DNA of 12,519 nucleotides from Acidobacteriota bacterium (GTDB taxonomy: Bacteria; Acidobacteriota; Terriglobia; Terriglobales; Acidobacteriaceae): the NCBI GenBank assembly GCA_021805955.1, contig JAJZDO010000739.1, positions 1-12,519 on the forward strand, given 5' to 3'. How positions within the stretch are numbered: the stretch's first letter is position 1; each line of letters opens with the position of its first letter. Positions 5,496 to 12,519 of the stretch are shown piece by piece. The position numbers and the translations under genes are program-made. A model generated the notes under the pieces. That model made no database searches. It was not told where the DNA came from and worked only from the letters and a program-made list of their open reading frames with translations.

Positions 5496-8400
5496 CTACT
5501 GAATATCGAACTGCTCCGGATGCAGGCTGGCATCGCTTTTGACGATGACGGTCTTACCGGACATTTCTTCCATCTCGCTCAACCAGCGTCCATTTTGTAG
5601 CTTGAGCTGCTTGACGACTTCCGGATTGACTCGCAGTAGAACATCGCCACGATCAATCTGGCGATACATTTTGCGCAACTCGACATAAATCTCATTGCAT
5701 ACCGTCAAAGGACCCTTGACCATGCCAGTTCCCGAGCATACCGAGCACGGCACGGATAGGGTGCGCTCCAGAGACTGCTTGACGCGTTTGCGTGTGATGG
5801 CAACCAGGCCGAAGTCGTTGAACTGCAATACTTTGGAGGGAGCGCGATCGGACTTCAACGCTTCTTCCAGCGCCACCATCACCCGATTGCGGTTTTTGCG
5901 TTCATCCATGTCGATGAAGTCGATGACGATGATGCCGCCCAGATCGCGCAGGCGAATCTGGCGAACAATTTCCGGAATGGCATCGAGGTTGGTCCTGAGG
6001 ATGGTATCTTCCAGGCGCGCCGTTTTGCCCACGTATTTGCCAGTATTGATGTCGATGGCGACCAAGGCTTCGGTCTGGTTGATGACGATGGAGCCGCCGG
6101 ATTTGAGCCACACCTTGGAGTGGAGCGCGTTGTTGATTTCTTCCTGAATGCCGAACTGCTCGAACAGCGGCGTTTCCTTGGTATAAAGCTTGACGCGGCG
6201 AACCAGGGAGGGCTCGAAGCGACCGAGGAAGCGCAGGACACGTTCGTAGTCGGCTTCGGTGTCGACCCAGATGGACGAGAAATTATCGGTGACCTGATCG
6301 CGCAGCACGCGTTCCACTAGGCTGAGATCGTGATAGATCAGAGCCGGGGGCTTGGCATTTTCTGTGCGCTGGCGAATCTCTGCCCACAAAGTGAGCAGGA
6401 AACGAATGTCGGCGCGAAGATCTTCTTCACTGGCGGTAGCAGCGGCAGTGCGAACAATAAAGCCACCTGAGGCCGTTCCCTTTTCGCTGAGCAAAATGTG
6501 CTTCAGACGCTGACGTTCCTCGTCGGAGGAAATTTTGCGGGAAACGCCGACGTGGTTGACCGTGGGCATAAAGACCAGGAAGCGACCGGGCAACGCGATA
6601 TGGCTGGTGATGCGCGCGCCTTTGCGGGCGATGGGCTCCTTGGCGATCTGGACCAGAATTTCCTGGTTGGGTTTTAGCAGGTCGGTGATGGCAGGCAGGT
6701 TGGTGGTCTGTGCGGTGGAGCGGCGCATGCGGCTATCGCCACGACCACCAGCATGACGCTGCTGGCCGCGATTTCCTCGCCGACCACTGCGGCCTCCGCC
6801 GGGACGAATGCGCACCGCATCTGCATTCGCAGGTTCATTTTCTTCCGCTTCGTCTTCCGCGGCATCCGAAACATCTTCCAATTCGATTTCGCCCAACTCT
6901 TCGGGAAAGTCTTCTTCCTCGCTGAAGTCTTCGTCAATTTCAGAACCCTCGGCCGCCGCTTCTCCGTTTTCATCGGCAAAACGTGTGCGCTGCTCGATGT
7001 GCCGGTCGCGCACCAATTCACTGAGCAGGCCGCTATCCATCTGCACATCCAGCGTCTCTTCGATTAGATCGTCATACTCGGCTTCGTCCTGCAGACTCTG
7101 GGCCGAGTAGGCTTCCGGCTCATCTTCGTCGATGATTTCTTCTTCGAGATCGCCGAGACCGGGATCGAAGATACGCTGATCCTGTTCGGATTCTTGTTGC
7201 TCTTGCACGTCGGTCGCGGTGTCTTCGGCGCTGCGTGCATGGACGGACTCGGTCACCTCGTCGCTGGAGGTACTGTCTTCCTCGGATGGCTGGGAATGCG
7301 TGGGCTGAACGATCGATGCTGTCTCGCCGAAGAAGGGCTCCGGTTGTGCAGCGGCTTCCGGGGTGGGCCCTTCAATGGCGTCGTGACTGAAAGATTGTGT
7401 CGCCGGCTCGGCTTCCGGCGCGGGCGGCTCGGCGACGCTGCTTTGGCGATAGGCGCTGGGAGTGGAGGGATCGAAGCGATAGGAGGCAGACGCTTCAGAG
7501 GGCTCAAAGTTTTCGGAAACCGCAGGTCCCTCCACTTCGTCCGCCACGGCGGAATCCGGTCGGGATGACATATCTGTGGAAGCAGGTGCGGACGCCTCGT
7601 GCTCAAAGACGGGCAAGGGAGTGTCGTCGATATGGACGTGGGTTTCGACGACAGGCGCAGGCGCGGGAGTTTCCTCAACAATCGGACTGACTTCAGCCGC
7701 AGGTGAGGAGAAGCTTTCCGCGTGCGAGGTTTCGCGCGAACGCTTGTGTCTGGAGAGCGATTCGCCGGGAAGCGCTCCGCTGCCATCCCATGCCAACGGT
7801 CCTACGACCATGGTGGAAGGCTGGAAGGTCGGTTGCTGCGCCGGTGCGGGTGTTTCCTTGTGTTGCGGGGTTACAGATGGCACGGGAGAATCCCCGCGAC
7901 GATACTTGGAGAGCGATTCGCCGGGAAGCACGACAGGCACCTGTTCGGACCGGAATGGCGCGGGTTGGGAACGTTCGTGCGAGGGCGCGGGCGAAACTGA
8001 ATGTGCCGCGAAATCCTGAGGCTCCCTTTGAAATTCGACTTCAGAGGGAGTTGCCTCGGATTCATACTGAATGTCTTCGGGCTTTTCGTTCGGATGTGAA
8101 CCGCTGGATACGTCCTGGGGATTGGTGGAAGACCTCTCTTGCCCACCTGATCCTTCACGCCCAGAAGCCCCGCCGCGACCGCGGCGACGACCGCGGCGAC
8201 CGCGCCAACGCCTTCCGCCCGAGCCTTCTTCCTCGCCAGAGGAACTGGCCGACGCGCTGGAAGCTTCGCGCCCAGGCTGATTCCCTGCCGGTTTTCTTTC
8301 GCTAAAAGAGCGGGATGCAGAGTCTTCTCCGGTGGTTTGGGGTTCGCTGTTGGAATGACCGTTGGACGCGCGTCCCTGGCTTCGAGAACCGGGCGCGAGG

Positions 8401-8654
8401 GAGACATATTCTTCGCCGTCTTCCTGTTCTTCGGCGAAATCGGTGACGTAGAGGAACGCATCGCGCTCCAAACCAATATCGACAAATGCCGACTGCATGC
8501 CGGGAAGAACGCGGGTGACTTTGCCTTTGTAGATGGAGCCGGCGAGGGTGTATTCGTTCTCGCGTTCGTAGTAGATTTCCGCGAGCTGGTCGTCTTCAAC
8601 AACCGCCAGCCGGGTTTCGTGCGGAGTGCTGGAGATATAAATTTCTTTTGTCAT
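5496..8654 (-). CDS. rne: ribonuclease E/G with very large insertion in its S1 domain
   Basis: 1052 residues; endoribonuclease that cuts single-stranded AU-rich RNA in mRNA decay and rRNA/tRNA processing. The N-terminus (MTKEIYIS) and first S1 half (about 36-73, GSIYKGKVTRVLPGMQSAFVDIG) are typical. The fold then breaks for about 578 residues and resumes at about 654. The 5'-sensor, RNase H-like and catalytic parts follow. The two metal-binding Asp of the family are present in AIDIN (Asp 868) and IVIDFID (Asp 912). The Zn-link motif CSVC (970, 973) is present in CxxCSGTG. The protein ends about 80 residues later, like RNase G, with no C-terminal degradosome tail. ATG 8654 has GAGG 4 bases upstream. 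It lies downstream of rodA on the same strand. Assignment to the Rne/Rng family is secure; E versus G is not decidable by name. Confidence 0.95.
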   Translation of the reverse strand: MTKEIYISSTPHETRLAVVEDDQLAEIYYERENEYTLAGSIYKGKVTRVLPGMQSAFVDIGLERDAFLYVTDFAEEQEDGEEYVSLAPGSRSQGRASNGHSNSEPQTTGEDSASRSFSERKPAGNQPGREASSASASSSGEEEGSGGRRWRGRRGRRRGRGGASGREGSGGQERSSTNPQDVSSGSHPNEKPEDIQYESEATPSEVEFQREPQDFAAHSVSPAPSHERSQPAPFRSEQVPVVLPGESLSKYRRGDSPVPSVTPQHKETPAPAQQPTFQPSTMVVGPLAWDGSGALPGESLSRHKRSRETSHAESFSSPAAEVSPIVEETPAPAPVVETHVHIDDTPLPVFEHEASAPASTDMSSRPDSAVADEVEGPAVSENFEPSEASASYRFDPSTPSAYRQSSVAEPPAPEAEPATQSFSHDAIEGPTPEAAAQPEPFFGETASIVQPTHSQPSEEDSTSSDEVTESVHARSAEDTATDVQEQQESEQDQRIFDPGLGDLEEEIIDEDEPEAYSAQSLQDEAEYDDLIEETLDVQMDSGLLSELVRDRHIEQRTRFADENGEAAAEGSEIDEDFSEEEDFPEELGEIELEDVSDAAEDEAEENEPANADAVRIRPGGGRSGRRGNRGQQRHAGGRGDSRMRRSTAQTTNLPAITDLLKPNQEILVQIAKEPIARKGARITSHIALPGRFLVFMPTVNHVGVSRKISSDEERQRLKHILLSEKGTASGGFIVRTAAATASEEDLRADIRFLLTLWAEIRQRTENAKPPALIYHDLSLVERVLRDQVTDNFSSIWVDTEADYERVLRFLGRFEPSLVRRVKLYTKETPLFEQFGIQEEINNALHSKVWLKSGGSIVINQTEALVAIDINTGKYVGKTARLEDTILRTNLDAIPEIVRQIRLRDLGGIIVIDFIDMDERKNRNRVMVALEEALKSDRAPSKVLQFNDFGLVAITRKRVKQSLERTLSVPCSVCSGTGMVKGPLTVCNEIYVELRKMYRQIDRGDVLLRVNPEVVKQLKLQNGRWLSEMEEMSGKTVIVKSDASLHPEQFDIQ
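6696..8429 (-). other. disordered insertion inside the RNase E/G S1 domain
   Basis: Residues 76-653 are low in hydrophobics and rich in Ser, Pro, Glu, Ala and Gln, so predicted disordered. In order: Ser/Gly region; Arg-rich patch with 9 Arg in residues 148-160; long Pro/Glu/Ser segment with two LPGESLS motifs (243-249 and 295-301); acidic blocks (about 502-535 and 571-607); second Arg/Gly patch with 11 Arg in residues 615-645, just before S1 resumes. Arg patches suggest RNA contact, and the short motifs and acidic blocks could be docking sites. I infer that it replaces the C-terminal scaffold of proteobacterial RNase E. Confidence 0.8.
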
Positions 8655-9079
8655 GCTGCCTCATTCCAGTCCGATGCCACAGAAGACGGCGGACTCGGGG
8701 TGTGGTGAGGCAGATTTCTGCGCGCTAGGGAGTGCCGAGCGCGGCGACCGTGACTAGAGCGGTTGAATCGAGGGATTGTTCTAGGGACGCTGCGGACGTG
8801 AAACTTGCTTTCGGCCTGAGTGAAACTCTCCCGCCGGAGCGGGATGGCGGTAGAAGCGAAGAATCCTGGCTGCGACGTGAAAGAACGGCACGCAAGGACT
8901 TTGTGGCCACTGCTTCCCTGTTGTAGGGTGGGGCCGTTTCCAGTCCAATTGCGGTAACTGCGTGCATTCGATCGAACCTGCCTGGCCTCGGTTGGAATCT
9001 GCCTGACCGAGAAAAACTTCTGATCGCATCCATGCCACCGGACATTCCGATGCAGCGAGCGGATGCGTATTTCTAAATC

Positions 9080-9120
9080 CTCTAGCGCGGCCTGCGGATG
9101 CGCCAGAGGTAGTGCTAGAG
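9080..9120 (-). repeat. 41-bp inverted-repeat element in the rodA-rne spacer
   Basis: CTCTAGC (9080-9086) and GCTAGAG (9114-9120) pair perfectly around a GC-rich 27-base centre. An alternative CCTCT/AGAGG pairing (9079-9083 with 9104-9108) overlaps it. No T-run adjoins, so it is not a plain terminator. No second copy is visible in this window. Confidence 0.4.
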
Positions 9121-9147
9121 CCTTTCCCCGTTACCGGAATGTTTTCA

Positions 9148-9180
9148 ATCCCAGGTTAGCTATGCGAACCTGGGGCACCC
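9148..9180 (-). repeat. hairpin repeat family, copy A (after rodA)
   Basis: CCCAGGTT (9150-9157) pairs with AACCTGGG (9167-9174) across a 9-base loop. The flanks AT on the left and GCACCC on the right (9175-9180) are the same as in copies B and C. It starts 17 bases after the rodA stop and may also act as a 3' end structure. Confidence 0.7.
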
Positions 9181-9196
9181 GGTGACAGAGGTGGTG

Positions 9197-10291
9197 CTAA
9201 TTTACAAAGCGACTCATGCGGATGTTCATGACGATGCCAAGGGCCAGGAACGTGAATAAAACCGATGAGCCACCATAACTCATTAAGGGCAACGGAATTC
9301 CGGTAACCGGCATAAAACCGATGACCATGCCCACATTGACCGCGATCTGAAAAATCAGAACGGCCACGACCCCCATGACGATTAACGTGCCGGGAAGATC
9401 AGCGGCGGTTTGCGCGTTTTGAACCAAACGCATCAACAACAAGAAGTATAACAGCAGGACGAAGATGGCTCCGGCCAATCCGTGTTCCTCGCAGAACGCG
9501 GCAAAGATGAAATCGGTATAGGGGATGGGGAGAAAATCTCCCTGGGTCTGCGTTCCCTTCTCGGCACCTTGTCCCCAGATGCCGCCGGAGCCGACGGCGA
9601 TCAAGGATTGACGAATCTGGTAGCCGCTGCCACGGGGATCGTTATCGGGCGAGAGAAAACTGGTCAGCCGCTGCTTTTGATATGGCTTCAACACTTTGTA
9701 CCAAGCGGGAACAAGCGCGAGCGAAGCGGCGATACAGAGGATTGCCGCATGTTTGAAGCGTATTCCGCCAAGAAACAACCCGACCAGCAGCACAGGGGCA
9801 TAGGTGAGGGCGGTTCCCAGGTCGGGCTGCTTGAGCACCAGCAACATGGGCACGCCGACGATGGCCATGGCTTTGAAGATGTCTTTCCAAGTGAGGTCGC
9901 GGCCGCTCAGGTTGGTAAAAAATCTCGCCAGAACAACGATCAGGATCAGTTTGACCCATTCCGAAGGTTGAAAGTGAATGCCGCCGGGCAGGTGAATCCA
10001 GCGTCGCGCACCCAAAACCTTGGTCCCTACAGCCAACACTGCTACCAACGACACCAGGCAGAATCCATAGGCCCAGATCGCAATGTCGAGCAGGATGTGG
10101 TAATCGATGAGCGAAAGAATAAACATGCTGACGAAGCCGCCGGCCAGCCAGAGCATCTGCTTTTCATCGAAGTGGACAAACTTGGTGTGCAGCGTGGCGC
10201 TATAGATTTCCAGCACGCTGATCACCGACAGCGCCACCACAAAGGCCATCAGTGTCCAGTCGAAATCGCGATAGGAAAGAAAGCGGCGCAT
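9197..10291 (-). CDS. rodA: RodA, SEDS-family peptidoglycan glycosyltransferase
   Basis: 364 residues from the ATG at 10291 (E. coli RodA is about 370). RodA polymerises lipid II into glycan strands in the elongasome, partnered with PBP2. About ten hydrophobic segments fit the SEDS fold. Diagnostic motifs are present: GARRWI with FQPSEWVK, KQPDLGTA, and IPYTDFIFA followed by EEHG. The conserved Asp of TDFIF (residue 260) corresponds to the essential SEDS Asp. Near the C-terminus, MPVTGIPLPLMSYGGSS is the SEDS signature. The frame is open to 10378, but the extra 29 codons come from repeat DNA and the family usually starts at MRRF. GGAGG lies 13 bases upstream (10305-10309), rather far, so the ribosome site is only fair. 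mrdA lies immediately upstream, across a 172-bp repeat-filled gap. Confidence 0.95.
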   Translation of the reverse strand: MRRFLSYRDFDWTLMAFVVALSVISVLEIYSATLHTKFVHFDEKQMLWLAGGFVSMFILSLIDYHILLDIAIWAYGFCLVSLVAVLAVGTKVLGARRWIHLPGGIHFQPSEWVKLILIVVLARFFTNLSGRDLTWKDIFKAMAIVGVPMLLVLKQPDLGTALTYAPVLLVGLFLGGIRFKHAAILCIAASLALVPAWYKVLKPYQKQRLTSFLSPDNDPRGSGYQIRQSLIAVGSGGIWGQGAEKGTQTQGDFLPIPYTDFIFAAFCEEHGLAGAIFVLLLYFLLLMRLVQNAQTAADLPGTLIVMGVVAVLIFQIAVNVGMVIGFMPVTGIPLPLMSYGGSSVLFTFLALGIVMNIRMSRFVN

Positions 10292-10313
10292 GGCTAGAAG
10301 AGATCCTCCATCG

Positions 10314-10332
10314 GGGATGGAGCTTCCATCCC
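10314..10332 (-). repeat. 8-bp hairpin overlapping copy B in the rodA leader
   Basis: GGGATGGA (10314-10321) pairs with TCCATCCC (10325-10332) across a 3-base loop. Its right arm shares three bases (10330-10332) with the copy B stem, so the two hairpins cannot form fully at the same time. It ends 5 bases from the GGAGG of rodA. Confidence 0.6.
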
Positions 10333-10361
10333 ACATCTCAGAATCGAGATGTGGGGCACCC
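10328..10361 (-). repeat. hairpin repeat family, copy B (rodA leader)
   Basis: CCCACATCTC (10330-10339) pairs perfectly with GAGATGTGGG (10346-10355) across a 6-base loop. The same AT and GCACCC flanks (10356-10361) occur as in copies A and C. This is the longest and most perfect stem of the three. Confidence 0.8.
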
Positions 10362-10389
10362 GGCGGTCGGGATGACAAACTTTGTTTTC

Positions 10390-10441
10390 ATCCCACCCTG
10401 GCCAGTCGCCGAGGCGACAACACGGCGAGGATGGGGCACCC
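10390..10441 (-). repeat. hairpin repeat family, copy C (after mrdA)
   Basis: CCCACCCT (10392-10399) and AGGATGGG (10428-10435) form an 8-bp stem. On the minus-strand transcript the one imperfect pair is a G-U wobble; on the plus strand it would be an A-C mismatch. A second internal hairpin, GTCGCC/GGCGAC (10405-10418), sits inside the loop. The flanks match copies A and B. Confidence 0.7.
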
Positions 10442-10457
10442 AGGCGAATTTTTTCTG

Positions 10458-10493
10458 GATTCTTCACTTCGCTACGCTCCGTTCAGAATGACT
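10458..10493 (-). repeat. dispersed 'GATTCTTC...GAATGACT' repeat at the mrdA 3' end
   Basis: This 36-base stretch begins GATTCTTCACTTCGC and ends GTTCAGAATGACT. It matches a motif I remember as scattered between genes in many acidobacterial and other genomes, though no second clear copy exists here. Its ends (ATTCT and AGAAT) are complementary. It encodes the last residues and stop codon of the PBP2 gene. Confidence 0.6.
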
Positions 10494-12519
10494 CCTGGCC
10501 GAGTTTATCGGAGTGGGCGGAAGGAGGAAGGTTCCCGCTTGCAGGGTGGTGCCCGCAGGCATGGAAAACGCTGCGGTGATGCGAGGGGGTAGTTTTCGCG
10601 CGGCAGGATTTGCGGGGCGAACGGCGTTCGCGGTCCAGAGCGCGGCCATTTCCGTGGAAGCGCCTGCGACGCGGGAGGGCTGCAGGCGGCCTACGGTTTT
10701 TGGCTTGGCGACGCCGGGCGCGGATTTGTCTTTGATGGTTGCTGGAGCGGGAGCCGCAGGCGCGCCGGGCTCGGTATGATTTTTGGCGACGACTTGCATC
10801 AGGTTGTGGTCGCGAAGGCGCTCTTTGTCAACGTAGGCCTCAATGACGCGGGCGGCGAGACGTGCGCTGAAATATCCTTCGGAACCGTTCTGCCACATGA
10901 CGACAACGGCGATCTCCGGATTTCTGCGCGGCGACATGCCGACGAACCAGGCGGTATCGTTCAGTTTCGCGCCGCCGCCGACAGACGCTTTGTATGCGTT
11001 GCTGACGATCTGGGCACTGCCGGTTTTGCCGGCAAAGTCGATGCCCTGCAATTGTGCGAAGCCGGCGGTTCCCGCAAACGTGACGACCTGAGCCATGGCG
11101 TCGGTCACGGTTTGCCAATTGGCCGGATCGATGTGGATATTTTGATCGCCGGAGCCGGGAAACTGGTCCTTATAATAATCCTTCAAATCCGCAGGAATCT
11201 CATCCGGAAAAACCACGTGAGGACGTTTGAGCACTCCGCCGGATCCGATGCCCGCGAGGGCGCGCACAAGTTGGATGGGGGTGACGGCCAGAGCGCCTTG
11301 ACCGATACCGACAGAGATGGTCTCACCGGCAAACCATTTCTGATGGTAATTTCGCATTTTCCATTCCGGAGAGGGCACGATGCCGGCGGCTTCATTCGGC
11401 AGATCAATGCCCGTCTTCTGGCCCAGACCGAACATGTGCGCCCATTTCGCGATCATGTCGATGCCCATTTTTTCCGCAAGCGTGTAAAAGAAAACGTCGC
11501 AGGACTGGTAGATGCCTTTTGTGATGTCGGTAATGCCGTGCGACTGATGGCGAGCGGTGATCCAGCATTTGAAATATCGGCCGTAGAAGACAGCGCCGCC
11601 ATGGCAGTCGACCTTCAAATTCTCCGCGATGCCCTCCTGAAGGCCGGCGATGGCTTCAATAATCTTGAATGTCGAGCCGGGAGCGAGCTGGGCCTGGATG
11701 GCTTTGTTCATCAGCGGATGGTCGGGATCGGTGATGAGCTTGTTCCACTCGTTGCGATGGATGCGAATGGCGAACTGATTGGGATCGAAGGTCGGATGGC
11801 TGACCATGGCCAGCACTTCGCCGGTGCGCGGATCGATGGCGACAATTGCACCCTGGCGATTGCCCAGCGCCTCTTCGGCTGCCTTCTGCACGTCAAGGTC
11901 GATAGTGAGTTTAATTGATTTTCCCGGTTTCGCGGGTTCGATGCCAAGCGCGCCCAGCTCGCGGCCGTGGCTGTCGACGATCACGTCACGGGAACCGTCC
12001 TGACCGCGCAGGACGGGATCGTAGGACTCCTCAACGCCGGAGCGACCGACAACGTCGCCAGGCTGATAGAAGGCGTAGCGAGGGTCGTCGAGCATGTCTT
12101 CGGAAACTTCGCCGACATAGCCGATGAGATGCGCGGCAAATCCGTTGCTGGGATAGAGTCGCCGCTGTTCCTCAATCGTTTCCAGCTCGGGAAGCTCATT
12201 GGCATGGGCGGCAATAAATGCCTGTTCGTTCGGCGTGATGTCCTGTTGCAGCGGGATGGGCTGATATCTGGGCTGATGGCGATAGTGCAGCAGGATCGCC
12301 TTAAGCTGGTCGGGCCGCATGTGCAGACCATCGGCGATGAGCGGAAGGTCGCTGTCAAGATTGTGGGCCTGCTCTGGAACCAGAAAGCAGGTGACGGAGG
12401 GATAATTGTCGACCAGCAGACGTCCGTCGCGGTCATAGATTTTTCCGCGCGGCGCCAGGATAGGCACCTTGCGAATGCGGTTAGCTTCTGCGAGGGCGCG
12501 ATAGCTCTGCGCGCCCAGC
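10464..12519 (-). CDS. mrdA: penicillin-binding protein 2, peptidoglycan transpeptidase (5' end beyond window)
   Basis: 684 residues are visible and the frame runs off the right edge. The first visible residues, LGAQSYRALAEANRIRK, precede the family motif PILAPRGKIYDRDG, so only the N-terminal membrane anchor is missing. The dimerisation domain (RRLYPSNGFAAHLIGYVGEV) is followed by the transpeptidase domain. Catalytic motifs are all present: STFK (nucleophile Ser codon 11673-11675), SCD (11496-11504) and KTG (11019-11027). PBP2 crosslinks the glycan strands made by RodA, encoded next. After the catalytic domain comes an unusual tail of about 110 residues, Ala/Pro-rich and without recognisable domain. 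Its last dozen or so residues are specified by a dispersed repeat. A GTG at 12467 is internal, not the start. The assignment is firm. Confidence 0.96.
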   Translation of the reverse strand, partial: LGAQSYRALAEANRIRKVPILAPRGKIYDRDGRLLVDNYPSVTCFLVPEQAHNLDSDLPLIADGLHMRPDQLKAILLHYRHQPRYQPIPLQQDITPNEQAFIAAHANELPELETIEEQRRLYPSNGFAAHLIGYVGEVSEDMLDDPRYAFYQPGDVVGRSGVEESYDPVLRGQDGSRDVIVDSHGRELGALGIEPAKPGKSIKLTIDLDVQKAAEEALGNRQGAIVAIDPRTGEVLAMVSHPTFDPNQFAIRIHRNEWNKLITDPDHPLMNKAIQAQLAPGSTFKIIEAIAGLQEGIAENLKVDCHGGAVFYGRYFKCWITARHQSHGITDITKGIYQSCDVFFYTLAEKMGIDMIAKWAHMFGLGQKTGIDLPNEAAGIVPSPEWKMRNYHQKWFAGETISVGIGQGALAVTPIQLVRALAGIGSGGVLKRPHVVFPDEIPADLKDYYKDQFPGSGDQNIHIDPANWQTVTDAMAQVVTFAGTAGFAQLQGIDFAGKTGSAQIVSNAYKASVGGGAKLNDTAWFVGMSPRRNPEIAVVVMWQNGSEGYFSARLAARVIEAYVDKERLRDHNLMQVVAKNHTEPGAPAAPAPATIKDKSAPGVAKPKTVGRLQPSRVAGASTEMAALWTANAVRPANPAARKLPPRITAAFSMPAGTTLQAGTFLLPPTPINSARSHSERSVAK

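Larger units (their letters stand above)
8655..9196 (-). other. 542-bp spacer between rodA and the RNase E/G gene
   Basis: No frame here has both a ribosome site and protein-like composition. It contains a 6-bp hairpin TCCCGC-CGGA-GCGGGA (8829-8844), a 7-bp inverted repeat (9080-9086 with 9114-9120) and one copy of the hairpin repeat family (9148-9180). It may hold a separate promoter and a long leader for the RNase gene; E. coli rne is controlled through its own long leader, but nothing here resembles that leader in sequence. Confidence 0.5.
10292..10463 (-). other. mrdA-rodA intergenic region packed with inverted repeats
   Basis: In most genomes mrdA and rodA are nearly contiguous. Here 172 bases hold two copies of the hairpin family (B and C), an overlapping third hairpin and the edge of a fourth repeat. 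The region would be transcribed as the rodA leader and places structured RNA immediately before its ribosome site. Confidence 0.75.

Noticed and set aside
5324..5533. Minus-strand open frame overlapping the end of the RNase gene
   Set aside because: It begins inside the RNase coding sequence in another frame, without a ribosome site or recognisable domain.
8725..9045. Minus-strand open frame of 106 codons between rodA and the RNase gene
   Set aside because: Composition is Ser/Arg/Pro-rich with no recognisable domain, and I see no convincing ribosome site. A second overlapping frame is equally open, as expected for GC-rich spacer.
9482..10297. Plus-strand open frame of 271 codons antisense to rodA
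   Set aside because: It is a mirror of the RodA coding sequence, rich in Gln, Arg and Asp, with no signal or domain.
10292..10378. 29-codon N-terminal extension of RodA
   Set aside because: It is encoded by hairpin repeat DNA, and RodA proteins normally begin close to the MRRF-like sequence at 10291.
10776..11918. Long plus-strand open frame of 380 codons antisense to PBP2
   Set aside because: It is fully opposite a gene with all catalytic motifs, has no ribosome site, and its composition is what codon bias of the real gene produces in the opposite frame.
12467..12467. GTG at 12467 as the start of the PBP2 gene
   Set aside because: The frame continues upstream to the window edge with residues typical of PBP2 (YRALAEANRIR), so the true start lies outside the window.

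Overview
The window looks like a chromosomal piece of an Acidobacteriota genome, most likely class Terriglobia. This is inferred from the moderately high GC content, the cell-wall block mrdA-rodA followed by a large ribonuclease E/G, a processive family-2 glycosyltransferase of the cellulose-synthase-like type, and dispersed 'GGGTGCCCCA'-type hairpin repeats that I associate from memory with that phylum. The taxon is an inference; there is no rRNA gene to confirm it.

Layout, left to right. (1) Bases 1-78, minus strand: the first 26 codons of a DUF4126-type membrane protein cut by the left edge, divergent from (2) a plus-strand membrane glycosyltransferase (about 318-1913). (3) This converges on a minus-strand outer-membrane beta-barrel gene (1968-2816); a strong bidirectional hairpin terminator lies between the two stops. 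(4) A gene-poor spacer of about 600 bp leads to (5) a plus-strand secreted protein (3433-4752) built from seven copies of a cysteine-paired repeat of about 43 residues, the least explained gene here. (6) A short minus-strand lipoprotein remnant with a truncated Ig-like domain (4881-5222) shows signs of decay at both ends. (7) The rest is a minus-strand block transcribed right to left: penicillin-binding protein 2 (10464 to beyond the right edge), rodA (9197-10291) and ribonuclease E/G (5496-8654).

PBP2 (transpeptidase) and RodA (SEDS glycosyltransferase) form the core of the elongasome that builds the lateral peptidoglycan wall. The RNase E/G gene lies downstream in the same direction and may share their transcript, although a 542-bp spacer separates it from rodA. 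The RNase carries an insertion of about 578 residues inside its S1 domain, containing arginine-rich, acidic and duplicated short-motif segments.

The mrdA-rodA-rne block is peppered with short repeats. Three hairpins share the same flanks but have different, compensating stems. A fourth repeat supplies the last codons and the stop of the PBP2 gene. I see no CRISPR array, phage, transposase, tRNA or rRNA. The strongest candidates for something undescribed are the seven-repeat Cys-paired secreted protein, the RNase E insertion, and the hairpin family.
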